Positions 7,153-9,777 of a DNA stretch of 9,777 nucleotides are shown piece after piece. The notes under the pieces are model-generated. The model was given only the letters and a program-made list of their open reading frames with translations. It was not told the DNA's origin and did not search any database. Source of the stretch: Solirubrobacteraceae bacterium (lineage in GTDB: Bacteria > Actinomycetota > Thermoleophilia > Solirubrobacterales > Solirubrobacteraceae). The position numbers were made by a program, and so were the translations under genes. Location: the NCBI GenBank assembly GCA_030151725.1, contig JASLDD010000213.1, forward strand, positions 1 through 9,777. Reading direction: 5' to 3'. Position 1 is the stretch's first letter. Each line of letters begins with the position of its first letter.

Positions 7153-7736
7153 GCTCGCTGCTGGTGGCTGCGCCGTTGCGTGTGGAGGCCGCGCTGATCT
7201 CCTCGGCCGCGGGAGGCGCGGTCGTGCGCAAGACGGGGATGGGCCCCGACCGGGCCAAGGTGGCGGCGGGAGAGCTCGCTGGGCATGCGGGCAGGGCGAT
7301 GCTCGTGCTGGGCTTCTGCGGCGGCCTCGACGACGCATCGGTGCCCGGCGAAGTGATCGTCGCAGAGGAGGTCTATGCGGCTGCGGATGAAGGTCACGAG
7401 GAGCAGCGCACGAGCTGTGACTTGGCGCAGGAGCTCGTCACGCGCTTGACCGGTCGTGGGATGAAGGTCCGCGTGGGCAAGGTTGTGTGTGTCTCGCGTC
7501 TCGCACTCGGCGAGCGGCGCGCCGAACTGCATAACGGTGGGGCGATTGCCGTGGATATGGAGTCGGTGTGGCTTGCGCCCGGCGCCGGCGAGCGCCCGTT
7601 CGGCGTGGTGCGCGTGGTTCTGGACAGCCCGGAGCACGAGTTGCTGAGGCCCCAGGCGGTATTCGGGGCGATGCGGGCGGCGTGGGCGCTGCGCCGTGTG
7701 GCGGGCGCCCTTCATGACTTGGCGCCGGGCGACTAA
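7149..7736 (+). CDS. hpnG: Adenosylhopane nucleoside phosphorylase-like protein, HpnG
   Basis: A 195-residue protein of the purine nucleoside phosphorylase / MTA-SAH nucleosidase fold. HpnG removes adenine from adenosylhopane, leaving a ribosyl or phosphoribosyl hopane that leads to C35 hopanoids such as bacteriohopanetetrol. Family landmarks are the N-terminal strand SLLVAAPLRVEA (3-14), KTGMGPDRA (28-36), the nucleoside-binding glycine turn GFCGGLDDASVPGEVIVAEEV (55-75) and the ribose-contacting AVDMES (134-139). RVVLDSPEHE (155-164) supplies the Asp (D159) expected to interact with the base. The protein looks short for the family and its C-terminus is brief. GTG 7149 overlaps the hpnE stop (GTGA). 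Its G-run at 7140-7145 is too close to be an ideal ribosome site, and GTG 7164 is an alternative. The assignment rests partly on sitting between hpnE and hpnH. Confidence 0.85.
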   Translation: MSSLLVAAPLRVEAALISSAAGGAVVRKTGMGPDRAKVAAGELAGHAGRAMLVLGFCGGLDDASVPGEVIVAEEVYAAADEGHEEQRTSCDLAQELVTRLTGRGMKVRVGKVVCVSRLALGERRAELHNGGAIAVDMESVWLAPGAGERPFGVVRVVLDSPEHELLRPQAVFGAMRAAWALRRVAGALHDLAPGD

Positions 7737-7738
7737 GG
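7735..7738 (+). promoter_or_regulatory. Ribosome binding site for hpnH
   Basis: AAGG, overlapping the TAA stop of hpnG, lies seven bases before ATG 7746. This is the only junction inside the operon where the genes do not overlap, and hpnH has its own well-spaced Shine-Dalgarno element. Confidence 0.5.
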
Positions 7739-7745
7739 TAGCCGC

Positions 7746-8747
7746 ATGGCCGTCCGAGTCAGGCAGAGCTCGCGCATGGGTTGGTATCTGATGCGCCAGC
7801 GTCTCGCCAAACGCGACAAGTTCCCCCTGATCGTGGAGCTCGAGCCGCTGTTTCAGTGCAACCTGGCGTGCTCAGGCTGCGGCAAGATCCAGCACCCCGA
7901 GCACGAGCTGCGGCGCAGGATGCCAGTCGAGCAGGCGATCGCGGCGATCGACGAGAGCGGCACGCCGATGGTCTCGATCGCCGGCGGCGAGCCTCTGATC
8001 CACCCAGAGATCCACCTGATCGTCGAGCAGCTGATCAAGAAAAAGAAGTTCGTCTACCTGTGCACGAACGCCCTGCTGCTCGAGAAGAAGCTCGAGAACT
8101 TCAAGCCCAGCCCGTATTTCTCGTGGGCGATCCACATGGACGGCCTGCGCGAGCGCCACGACGCATCGGTGGAGCGCGAGGGTGTCTTCGACAAGGCGGT
8201 CTCGGCGATCAAGGCGGCTCAGGCGGCCGGCTTTCGCGTGACGACCAACACGACCTTCTTCACCCACGACTCGCCCAAGACGGTGCGCGAGGTGCTCGAC
8301 TTCCTCAACGACGACCTCAAAGTCGACGAGATGATGATCTCGCCGGCCTACGCGTATGAGAAAGCGCCCGACCAGGAGCACTTCCTGGGTGTGACCCAGA
8401 CGCGCAAGCTCTTCAGCGAGGCCTTCTCCGAAGGCCGGCGCAAGAAATGGCGCCTGAACCACAGCCCCCTGTTCCTCGACTTCCTCGAGGGCAAGGAGGA
8501 ATTCGACTGCACCGCCTGGGGCATCCCCAGCTACTCGCTGTTTGGCTGGCAGCGACCCTGCTATCTGATGTCAGACGGGTACACGAAGACCTACAAGGAG
8601 CTGCTCGAGACGACCGACTGGAGCCAGTACGGTCGCGGCAAGGACCCACGCTGCGAAAACTGCATGGCCCACTGCGGCTACGAGCCGACGGCGGTGCTGA
8701 AGACGACCAGCTCGCTGCGCCAGTCACTGCGCGCCTTCGCCGGCTGA
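7746..8747 (+). CDS. hpnH: Adenosyl-hopene transferase, radical SAM protein HpnH
   Basis: A 333-residue radical SAM enzyme that adds a 5'-deoxyadenosyl radical to diploptene (hopene) to form adenosylhopane, the first step of side-chain extension. The CX3CX2C iron-sulfur motif is C38-C42-C45 in QCNLACSGCGKIQHP. The SAM-binding GGEP sits at 80-83 in MVSIAGGEPLIHPEI, which closely matches the HpnH family. The C-terminal third (the DUF3463 region) has PCYLMSDGYTKTY at 271-283 and a cysteine cluster C303-X2-C306-X3-C310 in RCENCMAHCGYEPTAVL, with C255 and C272 nearby. ATG 7746 lies nine bases after hpnG. This is the last gene of the operon in the window. Its final 24 bases overlap the convergent membrane-protein gene, leaving no room for a conventional terminator between them. 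Confidence 0.96.
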   Translation: MAVRVRQSSRMGWYLMRQRLAKRDKFPLIVELEPLFQCNLACSGCGKIQHPEHELRRRMPVEQAIAAIDESGTPMVSIAGGEPLIHPEIHLIVEQLIKKKKFVYLCTNALLLEKKLENFKPSPYFSWAIHMDGLRERHDASVEREGVFDKAVSAIKAAQAAGFRVTTNTTFFTHDSPKTVREVLDFLNDDLKVDEMMISPAYAYEKAPDQEHFLGVTQTRKLFSEAFSEGRRKKWRLNHSPLFLDFLEGKEEFDCTAWGIPSYSLFGWQRPCYLMSDGYTKTYKELLETTDWSQYGRGKDPRCENCMAHCGYEPTAVLKTTSSLRQSLRAFAG

Positions 8748-9758
8748 ATCGGCCGCGCTGCTCCCGGCGGAGCGAATGTCCTGCCAGCGCAGGTTCTCGC
8801 CAAGCAGCGCCGGAATACCGAGGGCGAGCGCCGTCAGCACCTCCACCGCCTGCAGGATGATGCCGTAGGCGAGACCGGGGCCGGAGCCGACGCCGTAGGC
8901 CGCGAGCACCACCAGACAGGCTGCCTGGAAGACGCCGACGTTGGACGGCGTTGCGGGCAGGATTGCACTGACGTTGATCGCCAACAGGATCGCGGCCGCC
9001 GCGACGATGCCCGTGTGCAGCCCGAGGGCGAGCACGACCATGTAGCAGGCGAGCCATTGAAGCGCCCAGGCGAGCAGCTGGAAGGCGACGGCCGAGGCGC
9101 CGAAGCGGGGACGCGCGAATACGAGCAGTCCTTGGCGCGCCAGGCTGAGCGCCCGCTCGATCGCGTGGGCCGCGACGACGACGCGCCTGGAGCGCGAGCG
9201 CCGGCCCAGCGCGAGCAGGCGCGGGCCGAGGATCACGAGCGCCGCTACGAGCAGCGGCACCGCCACCGCGACGATCACACCGGTGATGTTGCCGTGCAGC
9301 AGCGGCACGCTCGTGAAGGTGACAGCCGCGAGGATCGCCAACGCGAGGACGTTGATGAGCGTCTGTGAGAACACCGTGCCGGCCACGATTGCCAGCAGGC
9401 GCCGATTGGGTCCGTCCAGGCGCCGCGAGAGGACCACCACCCGGGTCGGCTCCCCGATGCGGCCGGGAAACACAGCCGAGCCCATCACGCCGATCATCGT
9501 CGCTCGCACGACCGGGACGCGCGGAATCTCGGTGTTCGGGAGCGCGGCTCGCAGCACCGCGCGCCAGGAGATCGAGCGCATCACCAACGAGAGGGCCATC
9601 AGCAGGAAGGCCAGCGCGATCCATCCAGGCGTCGCGGTGATCAGCGCATGACCCACACGGGGAAGGTTCAGGCGCGAGAGCGCGAAGGCGACCAGGCCGC
9701 CCATCAAGATGACCGTGAGCAGGATCGCCACACGCCGGCGGGCAGTCCGGCGCCGCAC
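8724..9758 (-). CDS. Flippase-like membrane protein of the lysylphosphatidylglycerol synthase TM (UPF0104) family
   Basis: A 344-residue polytopic membrane protein. An Arg-rich start (MRRRTARRR) leads into a first helix at about 10-29, with further helices at about 44-62, 121-148, 158-178, 223-247, 252-270, 276-292 and 296-320. Family motifs are FPGRIGEPTRVVVLSRR (97-113) and ILPATPSNVGVFQAA (266-280). These belong to the LPG_synthase_TM / YbhN-like family, which includes the hopanoid-associated HpnL group. Members are thought to move or modify lipids, often without a known substrate. There is no C-terminal aminoacyl-transfer domain, so it is not a full MprF. GTG 9758-9756 is the first start visible, but the frame remains open to the right edge (reading PENPPI before it), so the true start may be outside. 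The 3' end overlaps hpnH by 24 bases. A hopanoid-transport role is inference from location, and I do not assign hpnL. Confidence 0.82.
   Translation of the reverse strand: MRRRTARRRVAILLTVILMGGLVAFALSRLNLPRVGHALITATPGWIALAFLLMALSLVMRSISWRAVLRAALPNTEIPRVPVVRATMIGVMGSAVFPGRIGEPTRVVVLSRRLDGPNRRLLAIVAGTVFSQTLINVLALAILAAVTFTSVPLLHGNITGVIVAVAVPLLVAALVILGPRLLALGRRSRSRRVVVAAHAIERALSLARQGLLVFARPRFGASAVAFQLLAWALQWLACYMVVLALGLHTGIVAAAAILLAINVSAILPATPSNVGVFQAACLVVLAAYGVGSGPGLAYGIILQAVEVLTALALGIPALLGENLRWQDIRSAGSSAADSAGEGAQ
8760..8773 (+). other. Short GC-rich hairpin just after hpnH
   Basis: GCTCC (8760-8764), loop CGGC and GGAGC (8769-8773) can form a perfect five-base-pair stem with a four-base loop, 12 bases beyond the hpnH stop. 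There is no T-run after it, so it is not a classical intrinsic terminator. It also lies inside the coding sequence of the opposite-strand gene. It could contribute weakly to ending hpnH transcripts, but GC-rich DNA produces many such stems by chance. Confidence 0.2.
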
Positions 9759-9777
9759 GATGGGGGGGTTCTCCGGC

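Noticed and set aside
8739..8753. GCCG / CGGC hairpin over the hpnH stop codon as a terminator
   Set aside because: The stem is only four base pairs with a seven-base loop and no T-run, so it is not distinguishable from chance in GC-rich DNA.
8413..9624. 403-codon - strand frame overlapping both hpnH and the flippase-like gene
   Set aside because: It is in a different frame from the membrane protein, is Arg/Pro/Gly-rich and low-complexity, and lacks membrane helices or motifs. The 8724-9758 frame is clearly the coding one.
9762..9768. Run of seven G near the right edge as a phase-variable tract
   Set aside because: It lies before or at the uncertain start of the - strand gene, is short, and there is no evidence of length variation. 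It could equally be a local sequencing-sensitive spot.
1..9777. Mobile elements, CRISPR arrays, tRNA/rRNA genes, phage or defence systems
   Set aside because: I looked on both strands for transposase or integrase proteins, inverted terminal repeats, regularly spaced repeats and tRNA-like arms, and saw none that could be supported.

Overview
The window is a GC-rich stretch of bacterial chromosome, very probably from an actinobacterium. The evidence is strong G/C preference at third codon positions, GTG and TTG starts, and stop/start overlaps between genes. A member of the Thermoleophilia/Solirubrobacterales is my guess for the lineage, but that is inference without any database search. The dominant content is a compact hopanoid (bacterial triterpenoid membrane lipid) biosynthesis operon.

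Layout. (1) Positions 2-361 hold the 3' part of a small cysteine-containing protein I do not recognise, running in from the left edge. It overlaps by 4 bases a polytopic GT39/PMT-type glycosyltransferase (358-1932). (2) A 66-base gap (1933-1998) follows. It is the only non-coding stretch of any size in the window, and it carries two pairs of short direct repeats spaced 20 and 21 bases apart plus weak promoter-like elements. (3) Six genes follow on the + strand: shc (1999-3984), hpnC (3984-4850), hpnD (4847-5785), hpnE (5782-7152), hpnG (7149-7736) and hpnH (7746-8747). Four of the five junctions are stop/start overlaps of 1 or 4 bases, and the last is a 9-base gap. (4) On the - strand, 8724-9758, lies a membrane protein of the lysylphosphatidylglycerol-synthase TM / flippase-like family. 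Its 3' end overlaps that of hpnH by 24 bases, and its 5' end may lie beyond the right edge.

How the genes work together, from established knowledge of the families: HpnD condenses two farnesyl diphosphates to presqualene diphosphate, HpnC converts that to hydroxysqualene, and HpnE reduces it to squalene. SHC cyclises squalene to hopene/hopanol. HpnH adds a 5'-deoxyadenosyl group to give adenosylhopane, and HpnG removes the adenine to start the extended C35 side chain. Prenyl-donor supply (farnesyl diphosphate synthase, IspH, Dxs) and later side-chain tailoring (HpnO and others) are not in the window and must be encoded elsewhere.

I found no tRNA, rRNA, CRISPR array, insertion sequence, integrase, phage gene or attachment site. 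No gap longer than 300 bases lacks a gene. I did not find an undescribed biological system. The most interesting items are the gene order with shc at the head, the phased repeats in front of shc, the convergent flippase-like gene, and an active-site substitution in SHC.
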